This document shows, in pieces, positions 53,936 through 63,762 of a DNA stretch of 64,000 bases (its first letter is position 1; each line of letters starts with the position of its first letter). Under the pieces are notes generated by a model. It was not told the DNA's origin. It was given only the letters and a program-made list of their open reading frames with translations, and did not search any database. A program made the position numbers and the translations under genes. Source of the stretch: Rhodoluna sp. (lineage in GTDB: Bacteria; Actinomycetota; Actinomycetes; Actinomycetales; Microbacteriaceae); assembly GCA_026393335.1 (NCBI GenBank), contig JAPLAJ010000053.1, positions 50,864 through 114,863 on the forward strand. Direction: 5' to 3'.

Positions 53936-56683
53936 TCAGAGCTCCTCGTCATTCAATTTAAATGGGATGTCGACATCAAGTTGGTTTGCCTTCGAAGCAA
54001 TCTTGTAATCAACGTCTAAAGCTAAAAAGTGTTTCCGACCAAATTCGATTTTCCAGCCTTCACCTTCGAAACGCAGCGCGCTTATGTCAGTAGTTCCTTT
54101 TGTTTCGCGGACTAGATAAACGATTCTTTCGCCAGAGTCTAATTTTCTGACAATAGCCCAGTCAGGATTGTAGCCGCCGATTGGAGTATCTATTTTGAAC
54201 CAGTCAGGGAGCTTCAAGAAAAGCTCCACGTCTTCGCGTTTATCAAGATCCATGGCGTATTGTCTTTCAATTTCTGAATCACATATCACCGCATCGTAAA
54301 TACTCTTCTTCACATCGACAATGTTGTCGGCATAGGCTTCAACAAGTCGACCTTCGAAAATATCGGCTGAGTAGAAAGAATTAGAACCTTTTTCCTTCTC
54401 ATACTTAATCCCTTTATTATCTACGATCGTGTGCGCAAGAGCTTGTTGCACAGATCGACGCACCTGTTGCACAAAAACAGCAGGGTTTATCTGCGCATCG
54501 AGCTTTCGCCCGCTGGCCTCAATTATTTTGACAATGCTGGATCTGGAGATTGCCAAAAGCGACTGCAGTTCACCAACGACATCTGGCATTTTTATCGAGC
54601 GAGCATAATCCAAGTATTTCTCCGTGGATTGGGATGCCGCTTCGATATCCTTTCCGGCTTTCATTCGAATCTCTGCGGAACGCAAAACGATTTTGGGTAC
54701 TTGAATTGGTTCTGAGTAGCCGAGCCTTCTCAGCCTCTCAACTGATTCGTCAATTAGGTCTTTTGAATCGAAATTCAAGGTATATCTCGTTTTTGGGGCA
54801 ATTTTTTCCCAAAGTTCATTGAAGCCGGAGATGTCCCTAAAATTATCTTTCAGATTGACCACTTTCCTGTTTCGAGTCGGTTGGATCTTGCCAGCGAAAG
54901 ACTCGCCGGTATCGGAATGAATTTCGCTCTGCAACTCTGCTGCAAATTTCTCGAATGTTTCTGAGGCTATAACGGTAAGTACGTTGTATTGGTAATTCCT
55001 TGATCTCTCACCATTTGCCATCACAGGAAGTCGCAGGCCGCGACCTATCTGTTGGCGACGCTTTATCTCTGACCTTACTTCTTGCAGATTGCAGATAGTA
55101 AAAACATTTGGGTTGTCCCAACCTTCTGAGAGTGCTGTATGGCTAAAGATGAATCGAACCGGTTCCCCAGGTGAAAGCAACTGTTCCTTATTCCGCATAA
55201 TGAGGTCATAAGCCTGTGAATCGTCTGAGCTATCTCCGTTTGTGTCCTTGGCTTTTCCTTTTGTTGTTGCGAAATAGCCTGCACGCGCTTCTTGCGCTGC
55301 TGGAGGATTGAGTGTTCGAAAACGCCTATTAGATGAAAGCACTTCTTCGTATAACTCATCAAACCAAAGCTTGAACTTTCCATCCTCTGGATCGTAATTT
55401 GCTACGCGATCAATAAAGAACAATGTAAGGGGCTTTATCTGCCCTATTTCACCATTGTCCATTGCGAACTTGAGCCTAAGTTCGGTCTCGAAGTGTTTCT
55501 GAATCGCGGCTTGAATTTGTGCTCGTTGCCACCAAGATTGCTCGATGTCGGTGTTTTGCGTGACAAGAATCCTGCGGTGATTTCTGAATTCTAGATAACC
55601 AGGCGTGCCCTCGGTTGGAGCGGATATTTGCTCAACATCCCAACCCTCATATATTTTCTTCCCTGTTATCTCATATAAGCTGTCGCCCATTCTCAGGGTT
55701 TTTTGGACTCGCCCGTTTTGGCTATTTACCACTACCGTTGCCGTAGGCGATCCAGAACTGACATTGACCCCACGGAGTTCCAGATAGGCAATATTCAAGT
55801 CCTCTTCTGCAGTCATTGACAAAACTTCGATTCGTTTTACAAGCCTGCGTTCATAGGCATCAACAGGTCCGAGTCGGTAAACAAGGCAGTGTGTGTTTTT
55901 ATGGGTTGCCGAGTAACGAAGTCTGAACATCGGATTTAGGCTCTCAATTGCACCTTTTTGGCCCAGCCCATCAAGTTTTTGAGGTTCGTCCATAATAACA
56001 ACAGGGTTAACTGCTGTTATAAAGTCGACAGGCCTAAGCCCATTCAGGTTATCAGCTTCCCTCATAATGATTTTTCCGTCACCATTAAAAGCCTGAATAT
56101 TCATCACAAGGATCTGAAGGTGATGAGAAGTTGCGAATTGCCTCAACCGATTAACATTTTTGCTGTCATAAACGTATGAGTCATACTGAACTCCCGAGTA
56201 GATTTCACGAAAGTGTTGTTTCATAAGTTCAAGAGAAGCGACCACACCTTCACGGATTGCGACGGTCGGCACAACAATGACAAATTTGGACAGTTTGTAT
56301 TTCAAGAATAATTCGATTGCAGTCCGAAGATAGACGTAAGTCTTTCCTGTACCTGTTTCCATCTCAATGCTGAAGTCTCTTAGTGGGCCATCTGCATCCT
56401 CAATCAACCGTTGAGCCTCGGGGACGATGGGGATGCGCTCGCCTGTCTCAGACATCCGTGTTCGTGCTTGCACTGCCCTAGCGTTAGATAAGAGATCTGA
56501 ATCTGTCAAACCCCATCGATTTCCTACAACAGTTTCAGAAAATAGCGCGTCCCCCTCATCAAGCACTTGATCCGGAATTGACCCTAAAGTATTTAGATTC
56601 CAACCTTCAAATAGCGAGCAAACGGCGTCAATAGCTTCTAGCTGGAAGTCTTGGCCGGATTCAAACTTTATCTGAACAGTCAT
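53936..56683 (-). CDS. res: Type III restriction enzyme Res subunit (SF2 helicase plus nuclease)
   Basis: 915 residues. SF2 helicase: Walker A METGTGKT (about 108-115), DEPQ box in VVIMDEPQK, SATH in RYSATHKN, and motif VI QQIGRGLRLPV. A C-terminal PD-(D/E)xK nuclease follows around residues 840-880 (NPDWAIVRK and VRETKG). Type III Res proteins cut DNA when two unmethylated sites are present and need Mod for recognition. It lies 2 bp after mod. Confidence 0.93.
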   Translation of the reverse strand: MTVQIKFESGQDFQLEAIDAVCSLFEGWNLNTLGSIPDQVLDEGDALFSETVVGNRWGLTDSDLLSNARAVQARTRMSETGERIPIVPEAQRLIEDADGPLRDFSIEMETGTGKTYVYLRTAIELFLKYKLSKFVIVVPTVAIREGVVASLELMKQHFREIYSGVQYDSYVYDSKNVNRLRQFATSHHLQILVMNIQAFNGDGKIIMREADNLNGLRPVDFITAVNPVVIMDEPQKLDGLGQKGAIESLNPMFRLRYSATHKNTHCLVYRLGPVDAYERRLVKRIEVLSMTAEEDLNIAYLELRGVNVSSGSPTATVVVNSQNGRVQKTLRMGDSLYEITGKKIYEGWDVEQISAPTEGTPGYLEFRNHRRILVTQNTDIEQSWWQRAQIQAAIQKHFETELRLKFAMDNGEIGQIKPLTLFFIDRVANYDPEDGKFKLWFDELYEEVLSSNRRFRTLNPPAAQEARAGYFATTKGKAKDTNGDSSDDSQAYDLIMRNKEQLLSPGEPVRFIFSHTALSEGWDNPNVFTICNLQEVRSEIKRRQQIGRGLRLPVMANGERSRNYQYNVLTVIASETFEKFAAELQSEIHSDTGESFAGKIQPTRNRKVVNLKDNFRDISGFNELWEKIAPKTRYTLNFDSKDLIDESVERLRRLGYSEPIQVPKIVLRSAEIRMKAGKDIEAASQSTEKYLDYARSIKMPDVVGELQSLLAISRSSIVKIIEASGRKLDAQINPAVFVQQVRRSVQQALAHTIVDNKGIKYEKEKGSNSFYSADIFEGRLVEAYADNIVDVKKSIYDAVICDSEIERQYAMDLDKREDVELFLKLPDWFKIDTPIGGYNPDWAIVRKLDSGERIVYLVRETKGTTDISALRFEGEGWKIEFGRKHFLALDVDYKIASKANQLDVDIPFKLNDEEL

Positions 56684-56685
56684 CG

Positions 56686-58593
56686 CTAAAAAGTCTTAAA
56701 CGTAATGTTGGCTTTCTTCGAAGCGAAGAAAAGGTTGGCTTTCAAGGAGTCTTTCCCTGCTAAATCGCTTTCCAAGACGACTAACACGTTACTAGAGTGT
56801 TCGATTGCCAAGTCAACAAGGTCAACTGAGGCCTCTCCGCCGAAGTGAACCATGATTCCCCCCGATACCCAGGCTTCCATGTCATTGCGAAGTGATTTCT
56901 CAATCGCTGCGTCTAGAGGAACTCCTAGGTGCAACCATATTTCCTGAACGATTTCTGATCTCGGCTTCTCAATTAGGAGACTATTTTCTTGAAAAAGATA
57001 TTCGCTAGCACTGACTTGAGGCGCAGCAAAAGTGCTCTTTCCCAGGCTAAAGGACCTAAACCCTCCAGACTCTAGCTGGGTATCTACAGCTTGGAGCCTA
57101 GTAAGCGTGATGTCTGAAATGACTTCGAATCCTTGCGACCTAGCAAAACTCTTGTCCTCTGTGGCTTCGTCAAGGGTGACGAGCAAATATCTTCTAGTTC
57201 CGCCATCAACCTTGTTTTGTGCGGCAACAGCATGTCCAGTAGTTCCTGATCCAGCAAAGAAATCGAGCACGAGTGAATCCTTCTCCGTGGCAATCGCTAC
57301 AAGAGTCTGGATCAGAGAAACTGGCTTTGGATAGTCGAAAAGTTTTGAGTCTATCCCCAGCCGAACTAAATCTTCAGATCCCGAGCTCGTCGTTATATCC
57401 ATAAAAAGATCTTTAACTGATGTTGAATCCACGTCGCGAACTTTTGTGTACACTTTCCAACCGTTTGCAGTTTCAACGAACTCGAGATTGTGGCTTTCGT
57501 TTTCAACTTTTGGACGCCCCCAGCGGAACGCGTGGAACTTGTGGACACCATTATTGTTTCTCTTTGGGGAGATCTTCACATAACTTTCATGAAGGTGCGA
57601 GTCACTGCGGTTCTCTGTTAAAACTTTTCCAGTCGTCGGATTGTAGTAAATGTCAAAGACTAGGTTTGGGCGCGTAACTTCGTTGAAGACACTGTTTGTG
57701 TTGTGAAGTTCGTTTTTCAAGACATAAGGTCCGAAACTGTCGCTCTTGACCTCGAAGTCAAATCCTTTGTAAACCGAGGGCATTACTTTCTTTAACTGCG
57801 TCGCTGAAGCTCTGAAGTCTTCAACATTCAAAATGTTTCGGGCGTAGGTCAGTATGTATTCTTTGGTGCCAGCAGGGCCGGCTCCGGATATTTGGCGTCC
57901 CTTCAAGTTGCTAACCCATACGAAGTTGGCAACAAAGTTTTCGGAACCAAACACCTCATCCATCAAGAGCTTCAGGCTAGCCATCTCGTTATCATCAATA
58001 GAAACGAAGATTAGTCCATCTTGAGTTAGTAGATTTCTGGCAAGCACAAGTCTTGGGTACATCATCGAAAGCCAGTTGCTGTGTTTCCTCCCGGACACCT
58101 CGGTGTTTGCAACTAATCTGTTTCCTTCTGCATCAATTTGTCCCGTAACTTCGAGGTAATGAGTTAGAGGATCTGAGAAATCATCGTTATAAACGAAATC
58201 GTTGCCAGTGTTATAAGGGGGATCGATATAGATCATCTTTATCTGGTCGTTGTACGCGTTTTGAAGTAGTTTGAGCACCTCCAGGTTGTCTCCTGCTACA
58301 AATGCATTTCTTGCCTCAGCCCAATCCCTAGAACTTTCCTCCTTGGGAACCAAAGCCGCGAACGAACTCACTTGAAGGGCCTCAGCAGCACTCTTTTTAC
58401 CAGCCCACATCAGGCCATATCTTTCTCGTCCTTCCTTTAGGCCTGCAACTTCAATACCTAAAAGTTCGCCGAGTCGCTTAGCATCCAACACACCGTCCAG
58501 GAGAGTCCCTGGAAACAGGTTCTGAAAAGATTCAAGGTTCGTCTGTGAAGGCGGAATGCTCGCAGTGCTTTCAGGTAAAGAAGGTTCATTCAT
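56686..58593 (-). CDS. mod: Type III restriction-modification methyltransferase Mod
   Basis: 635 residues from the ATG at 58593, which has a GGAG site 5 nt upstream; the longer frame from 58731 is not supported. The beta-class N6-adenine methylase order is DPPYNTGNDF (motif IV) first, then a long target-recognition region, then DFFAGSGTTGHA (motif I). It specifies the recognition sequence for the Res subunit. First gene of the operon, divergent to the UvrD-nuclease gene across 116 bp. Confidence 0.94.
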   Translation of the reverse strand: MNEPSLPESTASIPPSQTNLESFQNLFPGTLLDGVLDAKRLGELLGIEVAGLKEGRERYGLMWAGKKSAAEALQVSSFAALVPKEESSRDWAEARNAFVAGDNLEVLKLLQNAYNDQIKMIYIDPPYNTGNDFVYNDDFSDPLTHYLEVTGQIDAEGNRLVANTEVSGRKHSNWLSMMYPRLVLARNLLTQDGLIFVSIDDNEMASLKLLMDEVFGSENFVANFVWVSNLKGRQISGAGPAGTKEYILTYARNILNVEDFRASATQLKKVMPSVYKGFDFEVKSDSFGPYVLKNELHNTNSVFNEVTRPNLVFDIYYNPTTGKVLTENRSDSHLHESYVKISPKRNNNGVHKFHAFRWGRPKVENESHNLEFVETANGWKVYTKVRDVDSTSVKDLFMDITTSSGSEDLVRLGIDSKLFDYPKPVSLIQTLVAIATEKDSLVLDFFAGSGTTGHAVAAQNKVDGGTRRYLLVTLDEATEDKSFARSQGFEVISDITLTRLQAVDTQLESGGFRSFSLGKSTFAAPQVSASEYLFQENSLLIEKPRSEIVQEIWLHLGVPLDAAIEKSLRNDMEAWVSGGIMVHFGGEASVDLVDLAIEHSSNVLVVLESDLAGKDSLKANLFFASKKANITFKTF

Positions 58594-58709
58594 AGTAGCT
58601 CCATGCCTATTTAGGTGTATATTCCCAACTGACAACAATGCTACCCCTTGGTGGCGACATTCCATGAGATGCTCTTTTGTAGTCAGAAGATTGAAAGTGA
58701 AGGAATGCC

Positions 58710-61469
58710 ATGACCACGAGGGAAGTCCCAAAACTTACAGGTGATGCACTTGCGGCCAGCGAGAGCAAAGCTAAACACATCCAAATAATCGCATCGGCTG
58801 GGGCCGGTAAAACAGAGACTATCTCGCAAAGAGTTGCCAAACTGGTCAGAGATGGCGTTCAGCCATCTGAGATCGTTGCCTTCACATTCACGGTCAAAGC
58901 AGCTGAGGAAATCAAGGAGCGCATTCGGGAGCGAGTTCGTAAGTTTGCTGGACAAGAGGCTGCTGACAAGATCGGGATGATGTATGTTGGAACGATTCAC
59001 GGTTACTGCCTTCAACTTCTTCAGCAACATGTGCCTCAATACGAGACTTATGAAATGGTAGATGAGAATCAGCTTGCTGCTTTTACTATTCGCTGGGATA
59101 GGGAGCTCGATCTTCGTAAGTTCGACATAGATCGCCCAGAGGGTCAGGGAAGACTCTTTGAGGGCATGCGCACGTTTTTGGCTAATGTCGCTGTGTTAGA
59201 AAATGACCTTATCGATTTAAACCATCTCCCCGATGAGTTGGAGGTTTTTAAGTCGGCAGTCAGGCGACTATACGATCTTCTTGACCAACACCGGATGCTT
59301 ACTTTCGGGATGCAAATCGGGCGGGCTATAGAAGCTCTTCAAAGTCCTGAGACTATAAATAGAATCTCCTCAGGATTGAAGCACTTAATTGTTGATGAAT
59401 ACCAAGACGTAAATATCGCTCAAGAGAAATTGGTGCAATTACTATCCAAGCCTGCAGGGTCTGCTGATTTGGTTGTAGTCGGTGATGATGATCAAGCCAT
59501 CTATCAGTGGCGTGGATCGTCAGTCGAGAACATCACTACTTTTGAGAGGAGATATCCTGACGTAGAGACCTACAGGCTCCTAACCAATTTTAGAAGCAGA
59601 CCTGGAATCGTTGCTCTGGCAAATGAGTTTGCCTCAACAATTCAGGGAAGGATTCCAAAAGTGATGAATCCATTCCAAGAAGTGAATGGGCCATCAGTGG
59701 ATATAGCGGACAACTTTGAATTTGAAACCCACGAAGCGAACGACATTGCAGAAGTAATACAACGACTTGTTGGCTCAGGCTACAAATACAGCGACATCGC
59801 GATCCTTGTTAGAGCCGGGACAACTTACCCTCGGCTGCTAGACGCTTTGGAAAAGAAGGGTGTGCCAGTATCTCCGGGTGACAGGTTAGGTCTTCTAGAT
59901 CAGGCCGATGCTTTGTTCTTAGCTCGGGTATTTGCGTATTTCGCCGACATGGAATGGAAGCCCACAAAGTACGCCGAATCTGAGCCAGTTCACTTAGCCG
60001 ATCTGATCACCTATGCCGAAGAAAAATATTCAATATCTATTGACGAGTTGGAGAGATTTCTAGTCAAGACGAAGTCCAAGGTCGGTCAGGATAGTCGCAG
60101 AATTAACTTAGTTGATCTGCTGTATGACCTCTTCGCACTACTAGGAGTCCAAGAGTGGGCACAGGACGACAACGTGGCAATCAGCCGACTTGGTACCATG
60201 GCAAAATTTGCCAGTATGGTCGGTGACTACGAGGGGATCCAAAAGCACGCTCGTCGAAATGAGGATGGAAGCCAAACTGGAGCATCAGACCAACGTGACT
60301 GGCACTTCAAGGGTTTGGTAATTTTAATGAGTAAATTCGCTAGAGATTCTTACCGAGACTTTGGTGGTGAAGACGACTTGACGGTCGATGCCGTAGATCT
60401 GATGACGGTACATGCGGCAAAAGGCCTTGAATGGCCAATTGTTTTTATCCCAGCTGTTACTGGGAAACGATTCCCCTCTTCAAGAGTCGGACAGGGTCCT
60501 TCTTGGATCATTCCAAGAGATATGTTCGATGCTGATAGATATGAAGGAACTCTTAATGACGAGCGACGACTCTTTTATGTTGCGTTGACTCGTGCAAGGG
60601 AATGGGTTTCAATCTCGTCTCATGAGAAAGTCAACACGAAGCGGGGCAGCGAATCTCCATTTATGGCACAAGTGCGTAAGTCTCTGAAGGACACCCCTGG
60701 GTACCCACCTGAATGGACAAAAGACCGAAGCAACGAGGCTGAAGGCCTGCTTCAAATTTCTTATTCTGACTTATCGGCATATCTTTATTGCGGGTACAGC
60801 TATTGGCTGAGACACAGAATCGGATTTCCATCTGTTCTAGTAGATTCCCTGGGCTATGGAAAGACAATCCACCATTTGATGAGAGTTATTGCTGAGCTGA
60901 GCACGTCAAAGGGTAGACCTCTTACTTCCCAGGAAGTGGACAAACTTCTTGCAACGGATTTCTTTCTACCTTTTGCGAATAAAACTTTAGCTGAAAATTT
61001 GAAAAATGCAGCAGGATCACTTGTCCGTAAGTACTTAGAAGAGTACGCAGAAGATACAACAAGAACTTGGCAAACTGAAAGGCCTTTTGAACTCGAAGTC
61101 AACGGCGCGCTAATCATAGGTCGTGCGGATGTAATTCTTGATAAACACGAAGGTGAACCCGATGACCTCGCGATTGTTGACTATAAAACAGTAGTGGGAG
61201 AACAGGAATTCGATCTACAGCTTCAGATATATGCGGAAGCGGGAATCCGCGAAGGGCTTAGCGTTAGAGGGGCATACGTTCACGACCTGAAGAACGCAAA
61301 CAGGCTTGAAGTTGCAATCGATGAAAGGTCTCGGAGTAGTGCTATCAAAACTGCGGAGAAAGCGGTCCAAGGTATTAAAGACAGGGATTTCAGTGCGAGC
61401 CCAACTGTTAGTAAGTGCGCTCGCTGTGACGTTAAAGCCATTTGTTTATCAGCGGCAAAAGATGCGTAG
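58710..61469 (+). CDS. UvrD-like helicase fused to a RecB-type PD-(D/E)xK nuclease
   Basis: 919 residues. SF1 helicase: Walker A SAGAGKTET (about 29-37), VDEYQDVN, GDDDQAIYQWRGS, MTVHAAKGLEWPIVF and RRLFYVALTRARE (motif VI). The C-terminus carries a nuclease core (GRADVILD and the IVDYKT segment, Lys) with cysteines YCGYSY and CARCDVKAIC that suit an AddB-like Fe-S cluster. The whole resembles DNA-end processing helicase-nucleases. The start is the ATG at 58710 with AAGGA upstream. Divergent to mod, so shared regulation is possible. Confidence 0.9.
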   Translation: MTTREVPKLTGDALAASESKAKHIQIIASAGAGKTETISQRVAKLVRDGVQPSEIVAFTFTVKAAEEIKERIRERVRKFAGQEAADKIGMMYVGTIHGYCLQLLQQHVPQYETYEMVDENQLAAFTIRWDRELDLRKFDIDRPEGQGRLFEGMRTFLANVAVLENDLIDLNHLPDELEVFKSAVRRLYDLLDQHRMLTFGMQIGRAIEALQSPETINRISSGLKHLIVDEYQDVNIAQEKLVQLLSKPAGSADLVVVGDDDQAIYQWRGSSVENITTFERRYPDVETYRLLTNFRSRPGIVALANEFASTIQGRIPKVMNPFQEVNGPSVDIADNFEFETHEANDIAEVIQRLVGSGYKYSDIAILVRAGTTYPRLLDALEKKGVPVSPGDRLGLLDQADALFLARVFAYFADMEWKPTKYAESEPVHLADLITYAEEKYSISIDELERFLVKTKSKVGQDSRRINLVDLLYDLFALLGVQEWAQDDNVAISRLGTMAKFASMVGDYEGIQKHARRNEDGSQTGASDQRDWHFKGLVILMSKFARDSYRDFGGEDDLTVDAVDLMTVHAAKGLEWPIVFIPAVTGKRFPSSRVGQGPSWIIPRDMFDADRYEGTLNDERRLFYVALTRAREWVSISSHEKVNTKRGSESPFMAQVRKSLKDTPGYPPEWTKDRSNEAEGLLQISYSDLSAYLYCGYSYWLRHRIGFPSVLVDSLGYGKTIHHLMRVIAELSTSKGRPLTSQEVDKLLATDFFLPFANKTLAENLKNAAGSLVRKYLEEYAEDTTRTWQTERPFELEVNGALIIGRADVILDKHEGEPDDLAIVDYKTVVGEQEFDLQLQIYAEAGIREGLSVRGAYVHDLKNANRLEVAIDERSRSSAIKTAEKAVQGIKDRDFSASPTVSKCARCDVKAICLSAAKDA

Positions 61470-61510
61470 TGACATGCCCCGATATCCAACTCCCTTGGTT
61501 ACGCAGTAAT

Positions 61511-61963
61511 TCACTCCTCGAAGAGATCTAGGCCTAGCTCCTGCGCTCTATCAAAGGCTCTCGAGATTCTAAGGACATCTTGGTCTAAGTTGCTAAAGTC
61601 GTGTTCATTATTGAAGGAAACTTTAGTAACTTGTCTCGTATCTAAGCCCAAAAGTTTCGCTCTTCTAGCCATGATTTTGAGACAGGCCTCTACTGCTTTG
61701 TGCTCACCCGCCAGTGCGCTGTCCCAGACCGCATGAAATAGGAAGTCAAGGCGATCATTTTCGAGTTGCCTAATCTGGTCTACATCTTCTTGGACAACTC
61801 TGTAACTGGCTCGATAATAGGCATCGGATGCTCCTGAAGGGCTCGCGTAACCTACTTCTTTAGCTATCTGATCCCAGGTGAACCCTTCGCGACGAAGACT
61901 GACCACCTTTTGCTCTTTATCCAAGACTGCGGGCTTGGGTGCTCTACCTCTTGGGCGTGCCAT
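61511..61963 (-). CDS. Small HTH protein, terminase-small-subunit-like, next to integrase
   Basis: 150 residues from the ATG at 61963 (the longer frame to 62095 reads the integrase tail out of phase). Helix-turn-helix in KEQKVVSLRREGFTWDQIAKEVGYASPSG (about 15-45), followed by a helical region (VDQIRQLENDRLDFLFHAVW). Similar proteins occur beside integrases in actinobacterial islands and in small phage terminases. The role is not known. It overlaps the integrase 3' end by 20 bp. Confidence 0.7.
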   Translation of the reverse strand: MARPRGRAPKPAVLDKEQKVVSLRREGFTWDQIAKEVGYASPSGASDAYYRASYRVVQEDVDQIRQLENDRLDFLFHAVWDSALAGEHKAVEACLKIMARRAKLLGLDTRQVTKVSFNNEHDFSNLDQDVLRISRAFDRAQELGLDLFEE

Positions 61964-63206
61964 TGCTGTCCTGTTCAGTGAACTCAAAGCCCTCTGGTTT
62001 GGCCATGAGAGCTTGCAAAGCATCATCCATTGGTGAAAGGAACTCAGCCAATCCATTGCTGAAATCCAGAGCAAGTTTTGGAACATTCTTCGCATAGATG
62101 TTTTTTGTTATTTCGATTCTCGAATGACCAAGTCCTTGCGCGACTGCTTCTAGCCGAACATTTCCCTCGAGACTCAAGTGTGCGGCTGTGTGCCTCATGT
62201 CATGAATCCTGATTGGTCTCAAGTTGTTTTCTTTCATGAACGATTTGAACTTCTTGGACAGATTGTTTGGGTTCCACGCGGTGCCAGTTGTGCTCGTAAT
62301 GACAAACTCAGACTTAACCCATGATGATCCAGCCGCGAGTTTTAATTCCTTTTGCCCCTCTGTGTGCCTTATAAATGCATTTGATAGAGGACCTGGAATT
62401 GCAAGTTTCCTATAGCCAGACTTTGTTTTAGGTTCGTCAACAACAAGCTGTGACGTGCCCACTCCTTCAGGAGTAAGAACTGTTTGCTCCTTAAGTGTTC
62501 TCTGAACTGAAATTGTTCCATGTTCAAGGTCAATGTCGCTCCACTGGAGCCCCAGTATTTCGCCTCGTCTCATGCCTGTGAACAGAGCAAGGTGAACAAA
62601 TAGATCAAGGCGGGTCCCTATGGATGCTTCTAAGGCTTTCTTCACTTCGTCCTTGCTCCAATGCTCTTGAACCTGTGTCCTATTTGAATCTGCTTTCAAT
62701 GGGTCTGTTTTGCTGACTGGGTTGATTGTCATCAGATCCTGGCGGGTGGCGTATTTACACAATTGGAACAGCACTCTGCGTGCACCATTGATTGTCGAGG
62801 CTGACTTACCTTGTGCTTTGAGAGTTGACATCCACTTTTCTATATCTCTTCCAGTAAGGTCTTGAACACGTTTCTTACCTAAGTAAGGGAAAACCTCCCT
62901 TCTCAAACGAGACTCATAGTCCGTAGCCGTTGATTGCCGCACGTGATTGATCTTGATATTTCGCACCCAATAAAGACCAAGCTCCTCAACCGTGTCATTC
63001 TTCTTAATTGCGAGACGTCCAGCCTCATGTTGGGAAATCATTTCTCTAAGATTCTTTTGAGCCTCGGCATACGTTTTTGCCGCTCTAGTTGGTCTGATTC
63101 GGTTACCGGTCGGAGTTACACCAATTTCGAGTTGTGCAACAAAAGTCCTAGCCCCTGTCTTCTTATTTACTCGGAGATAGATAGTGCCGATGTTTCTTCT
63201 AGCCAC
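61944..63206 (-). CDS. int: Site-specific tyrosine integrase
   Basis: 420 residues. N-terminal arm-binding domain (about 1-70), SAM-like core-binding domain (about 70-175) and the catalytic domain: Arg 213 in TGMRRGEI, HDMRH (His 335, Arg 338), GLGHSRIEIT (His 361) and Tyr 371 in KNIYAKN. This is the phage/ICE type used for tRNA integration. It overlaps the xis-like gene by 8 bp. It should act on the 44-bp repeat. Confidence 0.95.
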   Translation of the reverse strand: MARRNIGTIYLRVNKKTGARTFVAQLEIGVTPTGNRIRPTRAAKTYAEAQKNLREMISQHEAGRLAIKKNDTVEELGLYWVRNIKINHVRQSTATDYESRLRREVFPYLGKKRVQDLTGRDIEKWMSTLKAQGKSASTINGARRVLFQLCKYATRQDLMTINPVSKTDPLKADSNRTQVQEHWSKDEVKKALEASIGTRLDLFVHLALFTGMRRGEILGLQWSDIDLEHGTISVQRTLKEQTVLTPEGVGTSQLVVDEPKTKSGYRKLAIPGPLSNAFIRHTEGQKELKLAAGSSWVKSEFVITSTTGTAWNPNNLSKKFKSFMKENNLRPIRIHDMRHTAAHLSLEGNVRLEAVAQGLGHSRIEITKNIYAKNVPKLALDFSNGLAEFLSPMDDALQALMAKPEGFEFTEQDSNGTPKR

Positions 63207-63402
63207 GTTTCACCCCTTGAGCAAGTCTTTGAGTACGTTGTTGTTTCTCAATAAATCTTTCGAAAGCCTTTTCCGAAACTCTGACCAATCCTGAACTGAG
63301 GTGGATGGTTTCTATTCGCCCCTGACTTACAAGCCTTTGAACTGTACGTTTAGAAACCGATAGCTGACGAGCTACCTGTTCTAATGTCAGCAGTTGAGTC
63401 AT
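63199..63402 (-). CDS. Excisionase-like MerR/AlpA HTH protein
   Basis: 67 residues from the ATG at 63402, with GAAGGAAG 8 nt upstream. A winged helix of the excisionase/DNA-binding type (LLTLEQVARQLSVSKRTVQRLVSQGRIETIHLSSG) followed by a short basic tail. Such proteins set recombination direction and are placed directly before integrases, here with an 8-bp overlap. Earlier in-frame starts are possible (63441). Confidence 0.82.
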   Translation of the reverse strand: MTQLLTLEQVARQLSVSKRTVQRLVSQGRIETIHLSSGLVRVSEKAFERFIEKQQRTQRLAQGVKRG

Positions 63403-63762
63403 CCAAGAAACTTCCTTCGAACTTTTGTTCGATTCATACATTAAGTTCTCGCATATAAATAGACCAAGTGCAAACGATGAGGGTGTGGATGACTGTGGAT
63501 AACTTTGACTGCTGCAGGAGCTGTCTAAGACGGCAAACCTCAGCAGATCAGTGCCTTCTAAGGGGTGTCGGAGTTTTGCTCGGGTTAGGTCTCGGTCCAA
63601 TGGAATCGTAAGTCCTAAACCTTTACTTGAAGGTTTCGTTGAACTTCGATTAGGCCTCGGGCTAGTTGTTCGGCTGAGTGTTTGGCTGACTTGCATAGTT
63701 AACTCCTAAATTGGAGCTGCAAGTTTTGTTTCATATTCCGCGTCAGATAACGCATCCATGTC
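63403..63762. other. Element end between xis and tRNA: putative Int/Xis and DnaA sites
   Basis: No gene; the long frame here is an upstream extension of the HTH gene with no similarity. Two 9-bp DnaA-box-like sequences are adjacent (TGTGGATGA at 63484, TGTGGATAA at 63494). A near-repeat TTAGG(T/C)CTCGG occurs at 63585-63595 and 63650-63660, possibly arm-type integrase sites. AACCTT/AAGGTT forms a small inverted repeat near 63617-63634. AT-rich promoter-like sequence (63445-63465) probably drives xis-int. Confidence 0.45.

Noticed and set aside
53018..58593. BREX or DISARM system
   Set aside because: No PglZ, BrxL, DrmA/B or PLD nuclease genes; the pair fits type III Mod/Res.
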